A DNA stretch of 45,611 nt from NCBI GenBank assembly GCA_964427535.1, contig CAYRVF010000022.1, forward strand, positions 1 through 45,611. The letters run 5' to 3'. The translations under genes were made by a program, and so were the position numbers. Of this stretch, positions 25,544 to 33,346 are shown in pieces. Below the pieces are notes generated by a model. That model was not told the origin of the DNA and searched no databases. It was given only the letters and a program-made list of their open reading frames with translations. Source of the DNA: CAYRVF01 sp964427535. GTDB taxonomy: Bacteria > Chloroflexota > Ktedonobacteria > Ktedonobacterales > JADMIN01. Within the stretch, counting starts at the first letter, position 1. Every line of letters starts with the position of its first letter.

Positions 25544-26793
25544 ATGCTGACCATCGACATCGAGACAGCCCGCCGCTTCATTCTGGGCAAGCAGGGCTTG
25601 TGGCCGGGGCGGCGCTGGCGCGGCAGCGCGGGCACCGAGCAGGCCATGCGCGCGATGGAGTATCTGCAGCTCGACCCGCTGCAGATCATCGCTCGCAGCC
25701 ACGATATCGCACTGCACAGTCGTGTGCTCGACTATACATCCGGTCTGTGGGAAGAGTTGGCCTACCGGCGGCGCGAGTTCTTCGACTGGGGAGGCTGGCT
25801 GGCCCTCCGGCCAATGGACGAGCTTCCCCACTGGCGCGCGGTCATGCGCCGCGAGGCCGAACGCGGTACGCGACTTGGCGGAATGGCACGCGACCATGCC
25901 GATGCGATCGTGGAAATGCGAACCGTTCTGCGCGAGCGCGGCACCGTGAGCAATCGCGACTTCGCGATGGCAACCCGGACGCGGACGCTGCATTATCGCG
26001 GGCGCAAGGACAGCGCGCTAGCGTTGTATTATCTGTGGCGCACTGGCGAGGTGATGACACACCACCGCGAGCGATTCGAGCGGGTGTACGCACTCACGGA
26101 GACGGTTGTGCCCCCGCACCTCATCCGCGAGAGCGACAAGACGGAGGCTGCCCGCTTCCTGATAAAAAAGATGTCAGCTTCTCTGGCTTGTCACGGATGC
26201 GACGTACGAGCGATACGTTCTACAGCAGTGTGCCATTTGACAACACGAAGCCAATCCTTGAGGAGCTATTGGCCGGCGGTGAGCTCATCGAGGTGCGGGT
26301 TGAAGGCTGGAAATCGGTCCACTACGCGCTCGGGAGCGACGCCGCGGCGCTGCGCGAGGTGAGCGCGGGACGCATACCCCAGGAGTGGACGCCACTGCAG
26401 GCGACGACCGCAGATGAGGCGGTCTTCCTTGCCCCGCTCGATCCCGTCTGCGCGCGTGGGCGGGCCACCGCGTTGTTCGGCTTCGACTACGTGTGGGAGG
26501 TCTACAAGCCCGAACACCAGCGCATGTTTGGCTACTACGCTTTGCCCATACTGTGGGGCGACCGGCTCGTCGCGCGTGTCGATGGCAAACTCGACCGCAC
26601 GACCAACACGTTCGTCATCCTGGGGTTGTGGTTGGAAGACGAGGCTCTCGGCACAGATGAGGCTTTCGCGGAGGCCTGGAGTCGCGGTTGTGCGCGCTTC
26701 GCCGCCTTTCTTGGTGCGACCACGCTCGACGCACGAGCGATTCGCGAACCACTGCTGCGCCGTCGCGCCGAGTCGTCAGTAGGAGCGATGTAA
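25544..26793 (+). CDS. YcaQ/AlkX-like winged-helix DNA glycosylase, split by a -1 frameshift
   Basis: The gene encodes an HTH_42 (COG3214) protein; characterised members excise alkylated bases or unhook DNA crosslinks. The N-terminal part carries LQLD (41-44) with the Gln-x-Asp motif of the YcaQ-like branch, within EYLQLDPLQIIARSHDIAL. The first frame encodes about 209 residues to 26170. The remaining family sequence (FDNTKPILEELLAGGELIEV, then VFLAPLDPVCARGRATALF) continues in the -1 frame to 26793, giving about 416 residues, normal for the family. The switch falls on A AAA AAG at 26164-26170. Without a shift the frame ends at 26362 after about 63 foreign residues. Programmed frameshifting, a decaying gene, or a one-base homopolymer sequencing error are all possible. 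Confidence 0.8.
26164..26170 (+). other. Canonical -1 slippery heptamer A AAA AAG
   Basis: In the zero frame the codons are ATA AAA AAG, so the heptamer is phased exactly as X XXY YYZ, the same sequence as in E. coli dnaX. GGAGG lies at 26143-26147, 16 bases upstream, as a possible Shine-Dalgarno-like stimulator. A short ACGTA/TACGT hairpin lies about 34 bases downstream. The -1 frame is the one that continues the glycosylase. Confidence 0.65.
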
Positions 26794-26863
26794 CTCGAGG
26801 TGCGATGGCGGCACTGACCAGAGAATGCAGCGAGAGCGCGTTCGCTGCCGATCCACGCGCGGT

Positions 26864-27070
26864 TCAGGTGGCGGTGACTTGGACGATCCACGAGCAGGTT
26901 GCGGCAGAGAGGGCATAGTCCGAGGAGACGGCTACGTAATAGCCAGGTTCGAGTGGCGCGGGCACGGCGAGGGGCACCAGCGCAGGTGCGGCTGCCCCCT
27001 GCTCAGTGGAGAGATCGAGCGGCGCGGCGGTCACGACAGGCGTTGTGCCGTCCGCTGTGATCAGGCTCAT
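26864..27070 (-). pseudogene. Possible C-terminal fragment of an exported protein
   Basis: The 68-residue frame reads like the end of a secreted or surface beta-rich protein (LEPGYYVAVSSDYALSAATC, WIVQVTAT) without an N-terminal signal. There is no ribosome binding site before the ATG at 27070. It may be a remnant of a longer gene or a chance frame; evidence is weak. Confidence 0.25.
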
Positions 27071-27107
27071 ATACAGCAGAGCATCCGGCTAAACTTGCAG
27101 AGAACAA

Positions 27108-27141
27108 CCGGCCAGCCGCGTCATGCGATGCGGCTGGCCGG
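27108..27141 (-). terminator. Terminator hairpin after alaS
   Basis: CCGGCCAGCCGC (27108-27119) pairs perfectly with GCGGCTGGCCGG (27130-27141) around a ten-base loop. On the minus strand the hairpin is followed by TTGTTCT, a modest T-tract. It starts 30 bases past the alaS stop. Confidence 0.75.
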
Positions 27142-27171
27142 AAGGAATACGAGGCACGGACGGCGATGTCG

Positions 27172-29862
27172 CTATCCGAGCATTGCCTGGATGACGCCAG
27201 GAATAGTCGCGACCGCTTCCTGCAGACGGCCCGGATCTTTGCCGCCGCCTTGCGCGGAATCGGGGCGCCCGCCGCCTTTGCCGCCGATGCGCTCGCCCAA
27301 CGCTGAGGCGATCTTGCCGGCGTGCAGCCCGCGCCTGGTCGTCGCCTCATCCGCCGTGACGATGAATCGCGCCTGCCCGTCATTCTCCGTCGCCAGCACG
27401 ATCACCCCCGAGCCGAGACGGCTGCGGACGGCGTCGCCCATCTCGCGCAGCGCCTTCTCGTCACGCGGAGCCACGACTGCCGCCACCAGCGGGACGCCAT
27501 TCACGGTCTGCGGCTCAGACGCCAGCCGCTGGGCCTCTTCGCGGCTCTGCCCGCGACGGACCTGCGCGAGCTGCCGCTGCGCCTCCTTCAGCTCCTCCTG
27601 CAGGGCGTTGACCCGCTCGTTGAGGGCATCGGGATTGGTCTGCAGCCGCGACGAGAGCGAGAGCACGGTGTCGTTGCGTTTACGGAAGAAGTCCTCCGCG
27701 CCAGTGCCCGTCAGCGCCTCGACGCGCCGCGTGCCAGAGCTGACGCTGGCCTCCTGGGTTGTCACGTAGACGCCAATCTGGCCCGTCGCACCGACATGCG
27801 TGCCACCGCAGAGCTCCTTGCTCGGCCCCATCGTCACGACACGCACCTCATCGCCATACTTCTCGCTGAAGAGCGCCATCGCGCCGGTCGCGATCGCCTC
27901 GCGATACGGCATGATCTTCGTCGTGACCGGATAGTTTTCGAGCACCAACTCGTTCACCCGGCGATCGACCTCGAAGAGCTCGTCGAGGGTGAGCGCGCGC
28001 GGCATGTTGAAGTCGAACCGCAGCCGGTCCGGCGCGACGAGGCTGCCCTGCTGATGCACCTGCTCGCCCAGCACGTCCTTCAGCGCGCGATGCAGCAGGT
28101 GGGTGGCGCTGTGATTGCGCATCACATGCGTTCGCCGCTCGCCGTCGACCTGCGCCCGCACCTCCTCGCCGACGCGCAGATGCCCCTCCACCATGCGGCC
28201 GCGATGGACGATCAATCCAGGCACGGCGCGCTGAGTGTCAAGCACCTTGAAGACGCCCGTCGCGCTGCTGATGTAGCCGGTATCGCCGATCTGCCCGCCC
28301 GCCTCAGCGTAGAACGGCGTCTCAGCGAGCACCAACGACGCCTCTTGCGGCGCGCTGATCTCCTGCGCGGGCGTGTCGTTCGAGACCAGCGCCAGCACCT
28401 CGCTCTCGCCATCCACGCCGAAGTAGCCTGAGAACTTCGTCGTCGGGAGCGACTTGCTCAGGTCGGCCCAGGCCTCTTCCTCCTGCTTGCGCATGAAGAC
28501 GACGAGGTCGCGCGCCTGCTCCTGCTGGCGCAGCATGGCGCCCTCGTAGCCCGCGCGGTCCACCGCCATGCCGCGCTCGCGGGCGACCTCCTCGGTCAGT
28601 TCGATGGGGAAGCCGTGCGTGTCGTAGAGACGGAAGGCCAGCTCGCCGGGAACGATGTGCTCGCCCGCCTCGGCCAGCCGGTCGAGTTCGCGGTTCAGCA
28701 GTTGCAAGCCGACCGTCAACGTCGCGTTGAACTTGCGCTCCTCCACGCTGAGCACCTCGATGATCTGGTCGCGCCGCGCCGCCAGCTCTTCATAGTGCCC
28801 CTTCATCAGGTCGATGACCGTCTGCGCCGCCTCCGCGAGGAACGCGTGATCGATGCCGAGCATCTTGCCGTAGCGCACCGCGCGTCGCAGCACGCGACGG
28901 AAGATATAGCCGCGCCCTGTGTTGCTGGGAAGCACGCCGTCCGCCGCGAGGAAGACCAGCGCGCGTCCGTGATCGGCGATGACCCTCAGCGCCCGGTCGT
29001 GCTCCGGATCGACACCGTATTCCGTACCGGCCAGCGCCGCGAACTTGTCGATGATCGGGCGGAAGAGATCCGTCTCGAAGACGGAGTTCTTGCCCTGCAG
29101 CACCATCGTCAGGCGTTCGAGGCCCATGCCGGTGTCGATGTTGCGCCGCTCCAACGGCGTGCGCGTGCCGTCGGTGTCCTGGAAGAACTGCATGAACACG
29201 AGGTTCCAGATTTCCAGGTAGCGCTCGCAGCGGTCGCAGCCCGGCGCGCAGTCAGGCTCGCCGCAGCCGTACGCCGTGCCGCGGTCGTAGTAGATCTCGG
29301 AGTCCGGCCCGCATGGTCCCGACGCCCCTGGAGGCCCCCACCAGTTGTCTTCGAGCCGAGTGATGCTCTCGGCAGGAATGCCCGCGATCTCCTGCCAGAG
29401 GGCGGGCGCCTCGTCGTCATCCGGATGCACGGTCGGGTAGAGCCGGTCGGCGGGCAGGCCGTAGCCGTTGGTCAGCAGGTCCCAGGCGAAGGTGATGGCC
29501 TCGCGCTTGAAATAGTCACCGACCGAGAAGTTGCCCAGCATCTCAAAGAACGTGAGGTGCGAGGAGTCGCCCACTGAGTCGATATCGGTCGTGCGGAAGC
29601 ACTTCTGCACGGAGGTCAGACGGACCGCTGGAGGCGTCGCCTTGCCCAGGAAGTATGGGATCATCTGCTGCATGCCAGCGGTCGTGAGCAGCACGGTGGG
29701 ATCGTCGGCAGGCGGGATGAGCGTCGAGGTCGGCACGCGCATATGGCCGCGCTCCTCGAAATAGCGCAAGAAACGCGTGCGGATCTCGTCCGCAGTCAGA
29801 GGTGTACGTGGAGGCATTGGAGACTCACTCTCAGACGGTTTAGAAGATCGCTTGCCAGGCAT
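27172..29862 (-). CDS. alaS: Alanyl-tRNA synthetase
   Basis: The 896-residue class II synthetase charges tRNA-Ala with alanine. Motif 1 and 2 regions are present (LTTAGMQQMIPYFLG, QKCFRTTDIDSVGDSSHLTF, FFEMLGNFSVGDYFK). The insert GCGEPDCAPGCDRC carries four closely spaced Cys. The editing domain has HSATHLLHRAL and CGGTHV, the zinc-binding His and Cys residues. A coiled coil and the C-terminal domain with the Gly-rich GGKGGGRPDSAQGGG end the protein. Length is normal. The ATG at 29862 has GAGGG upstream; an internal ATG at 29817 has none. A promoter with TATAAT lies about 95 bases upstream. No T-box leader was found. Confidence 0.97.
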   Translation of the reverse strand: MPGKRSSKPSESESPMPPRTPLTADEIRTRFLRYFEERGHMRVPTSTLIPPADDPTVLLTTAGMQQMIPYFLGKATPPAVRLTSVQKCFRTTDIDSVGDSSHLTFFEMLGNFSVGDYFKREAITFAWDLLTNGYGLPADRLYPTVHPDDDEAPALWQEIAGIPAESITRLEDNWWGPPGASGPCGPDSEIYYDRGTAYGCGEPDCAPGCDRCERYLEIWNLVFMQFFQDTDGTRTPLERRNIDTGMGLERLTMVLQGKNSVFETDLFRPIIDKFAALAGTEYGVDPEHDRALRVIADHGRALVFLAADGVLPSNTGRGYIFRRVLRRAVRYGKMLGIDHAFLAEAAQTVIDLMKGHYEELAARRDQIIEVLSVEERKFNATLTVGLQLLNRELDRLAEAGEHIVPGELAFRLYDTHGFPIELTEEVARERGMAVDRAGYEGAMLRQQEQARDLVVFMRKQEEEAWADLSKSLPTTKFSGYFGVDGESEVLALVSNDTPAQEISAPQEASLVLAETPFYAEAGGQIGDTGYISSATGVFKVLDTQRAVPGLIVHRGRMVEGHLRVGEEVRAQVDGERRTHVMRNHSATHLLHRALKDVLGEQVHQQGSLVAPDRLRFDFNMPRALTLDELFEVDRRVNELVLENYPVTTKIMPYREAIATGAMALFSEKYGDEVRVVTMGPSKELCGGTHVGATGQIGVYVTTQEASVSSGTRRVEALTGTGAEDFFRKRNDTVLSLSSRLQTNPDALNERVNALQEELKEAQRQLAQVRRGQSREEAQRLASEPQTVNGVPLVAAVVAPRDEKALREMGDAVRSRLGSGVIVLATENDGQARFIVTADEATTRRGLHAGKIASALGERIGGKGGGRPDSAQGGGKDPGRLQEAVATIPGVIQAMLG

Positions 29863-29956
29863 AGTCCGCCCTCATCACTTTCCCAGTCGTGCGCACGACG
29901 CTGCCCATTCGCGTGTCCACATCCGTGATATCCTCGCGAAGATGGCATACGCCGCC

Positions 29957-29986
29957 ATTATACGCGGGCCGTCACGACGCTGGCAA
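29957..29986 (-). promoter_or_regulatory. Promoter of alaS, TTGCCA-N18-TATAAT
   Basis: On the minus strand TTGCCA (29986 to 29981) and a perfect TATAAT (29962 to 29957) are separated by 18 bases, about 95 bases before the alaS start. Confidence 0.65.
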
Positions 29987-30044
29987 CGCATCAGCTTTGG
30001 AGCGACAAAGCACAGACGTCACCTCGTCGCGCACCAAACAAAAG

Positions 30045-30070
30045 GGGCGGGTTCCGTACGGAACCCGCCC
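30045..30070 (-). terminator. Palindromic terminator after the 99-residue gene
   Basis: A 26-base perfect palindrome (arms GGGCGGGTTCCGT and its complement) is followed on the minus strand by CCTTTTGTTTGG. It starts about 40 bases beyond the stop of the gene at 30111 and separates it from alaS. Confidence 0.78.
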
Positions 30071-30110
30071 ACCTATTAGAGGAGAAGAGCGTTGTTGGTG
30101 CTCTCCCTCG

Positions 30111-30410
30111 TTATCGTGAAGACCCAACCAGCTCTCGCGAGTGCCGCTGGAGGAAATGCTGCAGCGTTCCCTCGTTCGAGGCGTATGCGCGCTCGTACAG
30201 AGGAACCAGCTCGTCCGCCCGTACCCAGTCGACCAACCCGGCCACGTCGGCCAGATTGAAGGTGATGGCCCGAGTCTGCTCGGATGAGCCGTCAAGCAAG
30301 TCAAGCGCCAGCCCATCGTCGACTTCGCGCAGCGCAAAGGTGCGGACCTCGCTCAAATCCAACATCCGGCCAATAGCACGCAAAATAGTCTCGTAATTGT
30401 AGGTTTGCAT
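30111..30410 (-). CDS. Small conserved-looking protein of unknown function
   Basis: The 99-residue acidic protein begins MQTYNYETILRAIGRMLDLS and contains alternating strand-helix segments (VRTFALREVDDGLALDLLDG, AITFNLADVAGLVDWVRADE). It has no signal peptide, membrane segment or recognised domain. AGGAGG lies 13 bases before the ATG. A well-formed promoter (TTGAAC-N17-TACCCT, 30496-30524) and a terminator on the other side make it an independent transcription unit, which is good evidence that it is a real gene. Confidence 0.7.
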   Translation of the reverse strand: MQTYNYETILRAIGRMLDLSEVRTFALREVDDGLALDLLDGSSEQTRAITFNLADVAGLVDWVRADELVPLYERAYASNEGTLQHFLQRHSRELVGSSR

Positions 30411-30495
30411 GGATACTTACGGTCCTCCTGTGCCTGCGTAGGCAGCGAACGCCGTCGTTCCTGGACTCAGAAGCTTTGGACATTTCCAGCAGTTA

Positions 30496-30524
30496 AGGGT
30501 AGCACAAGAGGTCGTAGAGTTCAA
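30496..30524 (-). promoter_or_regulatory. Promoter TTGAAC-N17-TACCCT with extended -10
   Basis: On the minus strand TTGAAC (30524 to 30519) is 17 bases from TACCCT (30501 to 30496), which is preceded by TTGTGC. It matches the layout at 19604-19632 and lies 86 bases before the gene start at 30410. Confidence 0.62.
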
Positions 30525-30566
30525 CCCTCGTCGAAAAGTGGTGATAAGTTACGCGATTCGGCGCCG

Positions 30567-31046
30567 CTACGGCCCCCGGCGCCAGACGACGACGCACGCC
30601 ACCACCGCGCAGCCCGCGCCGATTAGTGTGAAGAAGCCGCCGAGGTCCGGCATGAGAAAGACTCCACGCTCGGCAGTGTCGCCGAGTATCGCGAAGATGC
30701 CCATCAACGACAGCACGTGCTCGATCACGACGACGAGCGCCAGCGTCACGGCGACCTGCACCACGCCGTCGAGGTACGTCCGACGGGTGCGGAGGGCGAG
30801 GCGAAATCCCAGCGCGACAAGGCAGAGTCCCAACAGCAGCAGCACCCAGGAGAACTGGCCCGCCGGGTCCCGGGCGAGCGCATACGGGCTGAGTTCTAGA
30901 GGAGCCAAGGCGGGTGCTAGCGCCATAGAACGAAAAAGCATCACGCTCCACGGCATGAACCACGCGCCTGATACACACACACCGCTGATGATGTCGAGCA
31001 CACCTGGCCCGCGCCGTGAGACGGCTACCGCCTGGGGAATGGCCAT
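30567..31046 (-). CDS. Four-helix membrane protein of unknown function
   Basis: The 159-residue protein has about four hydrophobic segments: near residues 18-40, 68-86, 95-118 and 130-152 (FSWVLLLLGLCLVALGFRLA, VVQVAVTLALVVVIEHVLSL, FFTLIGAGCAVVACVVVW). No family is recognised. The ATG at 31046 has GGAGG eight bases upstream; the GTG at 31055 would overlap that site. A promoter TTGACG-N18-TATAGT is directly upstream. It stands alone between two other small genes in the same direction, each with its own promoter. Confidence 0.7.
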   Translation of the reverse strand: MAIPQAVAVSRRGPGVLDIISGVCVSGAWFMPWSVMLFRSMALAPALAPLELSPYALARDPAGQFSWVLLLLGLCLVALGFRLALRTRRTYLDGVVQVAVTLALVVVIEHVLSLMGIFAILGDTAERGVFLMPDLGGFFTLIGAGCAVVACVVVWRRGP

Positions 31047-31096
31047 GTCGCCCACCTCCGCTCGTCGTGGTCAGTACATGCCGTCCGTCTGCTTTA

Positions 31097-31126
31097 ACTA
31101 TATGCGCGCGTGCGCGGCAGCGTCAA
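31097..31126 (-). promoter_or_regulatory. Promoter TTGACG-N18-TATAGT
   Basis: On the minus strand TTGACG (31126 to 31121) is 18 bases from TATAGT (31102 to 31097), about 50 bases before the membrane-protein start at 31046. Confidence 0.6.
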
Positions 31127-31152
31127 CTACAGAGCGGTTGTGGGCCGGAGTC

Positions 31153-31473
31153 TTATCCGCGCAGCAGGCGCTCGCGGTACTCCTCGGGCACGAGGTCGGT
31201 GTACTCGGGATGGCGGCGGATGTAGGCGGCGATGTAGCTGCAGAGCGGAATCACGGCGCGGCCGCGCGCGCGGGAGTCGTCGAGGGCGGTCTGCGCCAGC
31301 TTCGCCGCGATGCCGCGCCCAGACAGCGCCTCGGGAACCTCTGTGTGGATGAAGATGATGCGGTCTCGCGATAGTTGATACTCGACGAACGCGAGGTGGC
31401 CGTCGATCTCGGCCTCATACTGACTCTCGTCCGGGTTATCTTTCACGACCACATGCTCGCGCTCGACGTCCAT
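31153..31473 (-). CDS. GNAT-family N-acetyltransferase, YjdJ-like
   Basis: The 106-residue protein matches the short Gcn5-like family (PF14542, YjdJ type): YEAEIDGHLAFVEYQLSRD, then IIFIHTEVPEALSGRGIAAK with the acetyl-CoA loop, then SRARGRAVIPLCSYIAAYIR and HPEYTDLV. Members are small cytosolic enzymes or CoA-binding proteins with poorly known targets. I start at ATG 31473 (MDVEREHVV); the frame is open upstream but that stretch is unlike the family. An extended -10 (TGCTATGCT) lies about 110 bases upstream, so the mRNA has a long leader. Confidence 0.85.
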   Translation of the reverse strand: MDVEREHVVVKDNPDESQYEAEIDGHLAFVEYQLSRDRIIFIHTEVPEALSGRGIAAKLAQTALDDSRARGRAVIPLCSYIAAYIRRHPEYTDLVPEEYRERLLRG

Positions 31474-31582
31474 CGGTCGCCATCCTCTCCGTGTGTCCCC
31501 TGGCAGACGCGCCATCATGCGCCATCGTGGAGGGGTGAGCGCGCCGTCCAGGGACGGCTGACGCGGCTCAACTCTACGGAGA

Positions 31583-31591
31583 AGCATAGCA
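31583..31591 (-). promoter_or_regulatory. Extended -10 promoter element for the YjdJ-like gene
   Basis: On the minus strand TGCTATGCT (TGn plus TATGCT) is preceded by CG, giving the recurrent GTGCTA core. No good -35 is visible. It is back to back with the tRNA promoter at 31624-31653. Confidence 0.45.
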
Positions 31592-31623
31592 CGATCGGAC
31601 GCGTCGAAGGGCACGCGCCAACC

Positions 31624-31653
31624 TTGCGCGCCGTGAATGGCATGTGCTATACT
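31624..31653 (+). promoter_or_regulatory. Promoter of tRNA-Pro, TTGCGC-N18-TATACT
   Basis: TTGCGC (31624-31629) and TATACT (31648-31653) have an 18-base spacer that ends in TGTGC, an extended -10. Transcription would start near 31660, about 70 bases before the tRNA. Confidence 0.6.
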
Positions 31654-31729
31654 GCGCGTGTGAGACACACTGAGGACGGTTCCTGTCTGGAATCGCGACC
31701 TCTTTGGTGCTCGCGTCGAGAACCGCTTT

Positions 31730-31806
31730 CGGGGTGTAGCGCAGTCGGTTAGCGCGCAGCGTTCGGGACGCTGAGGTCGGAGGTTCGAGTCCTCTCACCC
31801 CGACCA
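31730..31806 (+). tRNA. tRNA-Pro (anticodon CGG)
   Basis: The 77-base sequence folds as a standard tRNA. The acceptor stem pairs CGGGGTG with CACCCCG, the D-arm is GCGC/GCGC, and the anticodon stem CAGCG/CGCTG encloses the loop TTCGGGA with anticodon CGG. The T-arm is GGAGG-TTCGAGT-CCTCT. The 3' CCA is encoded (31804-31806). It reads codon CCG, a frequent proline codon in GC-rich genomes. Confidence 0.97.
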
Positions 31807-31951
31807 GTTTGCTTGCGCATGGTGGCTCGCTTCGGCGACCATCAGATGCGGGCAAACGTCGGCCTGAGGAGCACGTCATGCTGGCGAGAGATGTGTTGAC
31901 AGCTACAGATACTGTCTGTCACGCCTCCGTCGTGTACGACGTGCTTTTTTT
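31807..31951 (+). ncRNA. Structured RNA candidate directly after tRNA-Pro
   Basis: Directly after the tRNA CCA, GTTTGC (31807-31812) pairs with GCAAAC (31852-31857), enclosing CGC/GCG, ATGG/CCAT and TCGC-TTCG-GCGA, the last a stem capped by a stable UUCG loop. A second hairpin may form from TGACAG (31897-31902) and CTGTCA (31916-31921). The 3' end has two mutually exclusive stems before a T7 tract: CGTCG/CGACG (31928-31941), or AGCACGTC (31870-31877) with GACGTGCT (31938-31945). It could be a tRNA-cotranscribed small RNA, or only the trailer and terminator of the tRNA. I recognise no known RNA family. Confidence 0.45.
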
Positions 31952-32144
31952 GTTGCCTCGACGCGGTCGGGCGCGGAGAACACCCGGCGCCCTCTCACGA
32001 TTGGGTCGCGGCCGCCACAGACGGCAGAGATAGCGCACCCCCTCCGGGCAACCACACCCCCGTGACTTGCCCGCCGGCATGCGACTTCACTCTCCGCCGT
32101 GCGACGGTTCGCCGTGGAAGTGCGGAAGTTGGAGGGAGTCGCCG

Positions 32145-32684
32145 ATGCCGGTGCTTGTGTTGAACGCATCGCTTCAGCCGCTCTCTGTGATTCCAGAGCG
32201 CCGCCTTGTCGTGCTCCTCGCGAAGCAGAAAGTCGCCTTCGTCAATGACAACGCGCGCCGTCTGATCGAAGAGAGCATTGAGGCACGCCGCCTGCTCACG
32301 GAAGAGCCGGTGATCGTACAGTTGCTCGCGAACGTGCGGGTGCCACGCATGGCGCTGCGCCCGACGCGCGCTAATATTCTGCTGCGCGACGACGAGACCT
32401 GCCAGTACTGCGGCAAGCACCTGCGCGAGCTGACGCTGGACCACGTCGTGCCCCGGTCTCGTGGCGGCCAGAGCACCTGGGAGAACCTCGTCGCCTGCTG
32501 CCGTGCGTGCAACGGACGGAAGGGCAACCGGCTGCTCAAAGAAGCGGGCATGCATCTGCTGAAGCAACCGCGCCCGCTCGACCACGAGTACGCGACGTTC
32601 TTCTTGCTGCGCTACCCGCGCCTGCGCGAGGCATATGAAGAGTTCCTGACTTCGGCGCAGGCGCCTTCGCGCGCATCGGCCTGA
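32145..32684 (+). CDS. HNH endonuclease domain protein
   Basis: The 179-residue protein has an N-terminal alpha/beta part (VLVLNASLQPLSVIPERRLV) and a C-terminal HNH nuclease domain. The domain has C86-x2-C89, catalytic-type LDH at 98-100, PRSRGG, N114 (WENLV), and C119-x2-C122 with CNGRKGN, so the zinc-finger and betabeta-alpha-metal parts are complete. Such free-standing HNH proteins are widespread in Chloroflexota, Actinomycetota and Cyanobacteria and their role is not established. The start at 32145 has GGAGGGAG with eight bases of spacing. No methylase or phage gene is adjacent, so it is unlikely to be part of a restriction system. Confidence 0.9.
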   Translation: MPVLVLNASLQPLSVIPERRLVVLLAKQKVAFVNDNARRLIEESIEARRLLTEEPVIVQLLANVRVPRMALRPTRANILLRDDETCQYCGKHLRELTLDHVVPRSRGGQSTWENLVACCRACNGRKGNRLLKEAGMHLLKQPRPLDHEYATFFLLRYPRLREAYEEFLTSAQAPSRASA

Positions 32685-32721
32685 TTGACATCCGGATAGG
32701 CGTCTCGTTCTCCGACAATAA

Positions 32722-32754
32722 GCACGCCGCCAGCGCTCCTTGCTGGCGGCGTGC
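32722..32754. terminator. Strong hairpin after the HNH gene
   Basis: GCACGCCGCCAGC (32722-32734) pairs perfectly with GCTGGCGGCGTGC (32742-32754) around a seven-base loop. No T-tract follows on the plus strand, and on the minus strand only TTATTGT follows. It is likely a terminator or mRNA-protecting hairpin for the HNH gene. Confidence 0.6.
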
Positions 32755-33317
32755 GCACGCTCATCACTACCGCGACCGCTCAAACATCCCGCGAATGCCC
32801 TGCCCTACCGAGCTTTAGAAGCGACATGTCAGCAGAACACTTGCCGCTTACCACAGCAGAACCTTTAATGGCGCTATCCTGCACAGCGCCTTCTATGGCG
32901 GCGCGCCGCTAGTAGGCTGAGAGCTAACGCAGTGTGCAGAGTGTAGGGCAGCGGAGAGAGATCGTGCGCGTCAGTTGAGAGGCTGAGCATGTAAACTGTC
33001 ATCATCATCAACACTTTTGTCATCATATCCCGAATAGACTCTTCGCTCGTATATAGTGTGGAGACTATTACCCGCATCGAGTGGACACAACCATTCCGCA
33101 CCGTCCAATTGCAACAAAAATGTTCCCCAGGGACCCATCACTGCAACATCCGACAGCGTATAGTGTAGTTATGGCTATACGACAACCGGGCGCCGTTCGA
33201 CACCTCGCTCGATTTGGCACGGTTCTTGGTTAACGCGCACTCAACAGTTGCCCTGCATGTTCAGGTCGCCGGTGCATCGCGAAAAGCAGGCTAGGCCTAA
33301 CGTATGGCCGCAAATGA
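32755..33317. other. Gene-free, less GC-rich region
   Basis: Between the HNH hairpin and the GH57 promoter there is no supportable gene. The composition is visibly richer in A and T than its surroundings. The region holds a hairpin CGTATAG (33157-33163) / CTATACG (33175-33181) and several CAT-rich stretches near 32999-33030. A 75-codon minus-strand frame (32874-33101) does not look like a protein. Confidence 0.5.
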
Positions 33318-33346
33318 TTGACAGCCCGCCCGCCTTCACCTACGCT
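33318..33346 (+). promoter_or_regulatory. Promoter TTGACA-N17-TACGCT for the GH57 gene
   Basis: A consensus TTGACA (33318-33323) is 17 bases from TACGCT (33341-33346). The start codon at 33433 is about 80 bases beyond the expected transcription start. Confidence 0.6.

Larger units (their letters stand above)
26794..27171. other. Intergenic region between convergent genes
   Basis: The 378 bases between the YcaQ-like gene and alaS contain the alaS terminator hairpin (27108-27141) and one doubtful minus-strand reading frame (26864-27070). Nothing else is recognised. Confidence 0.55.

Noticed and set aside
30020..30110. T-box leader for alaS suggested by the GGGTTCC palindrome
   Set aside because: The palindrome is a terminator for the upstream small gene. 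There is no T-box consensus and no room for a specifier stem, and a promoter for alaS lies after it.
31896..31924. TTGACA at 31896-31901 as promoter for the HNH gene
   Set aside because: No -10-like sequence occurs at 16-18 bases, and the segment is better explained as part of an RNA hairpin.
32874..33101. 75-codon minus-strand frame in the gene-free region
   Set aside because: No ribosome site; Met/Arg/Leu-rich sequence without protein-like pattern.
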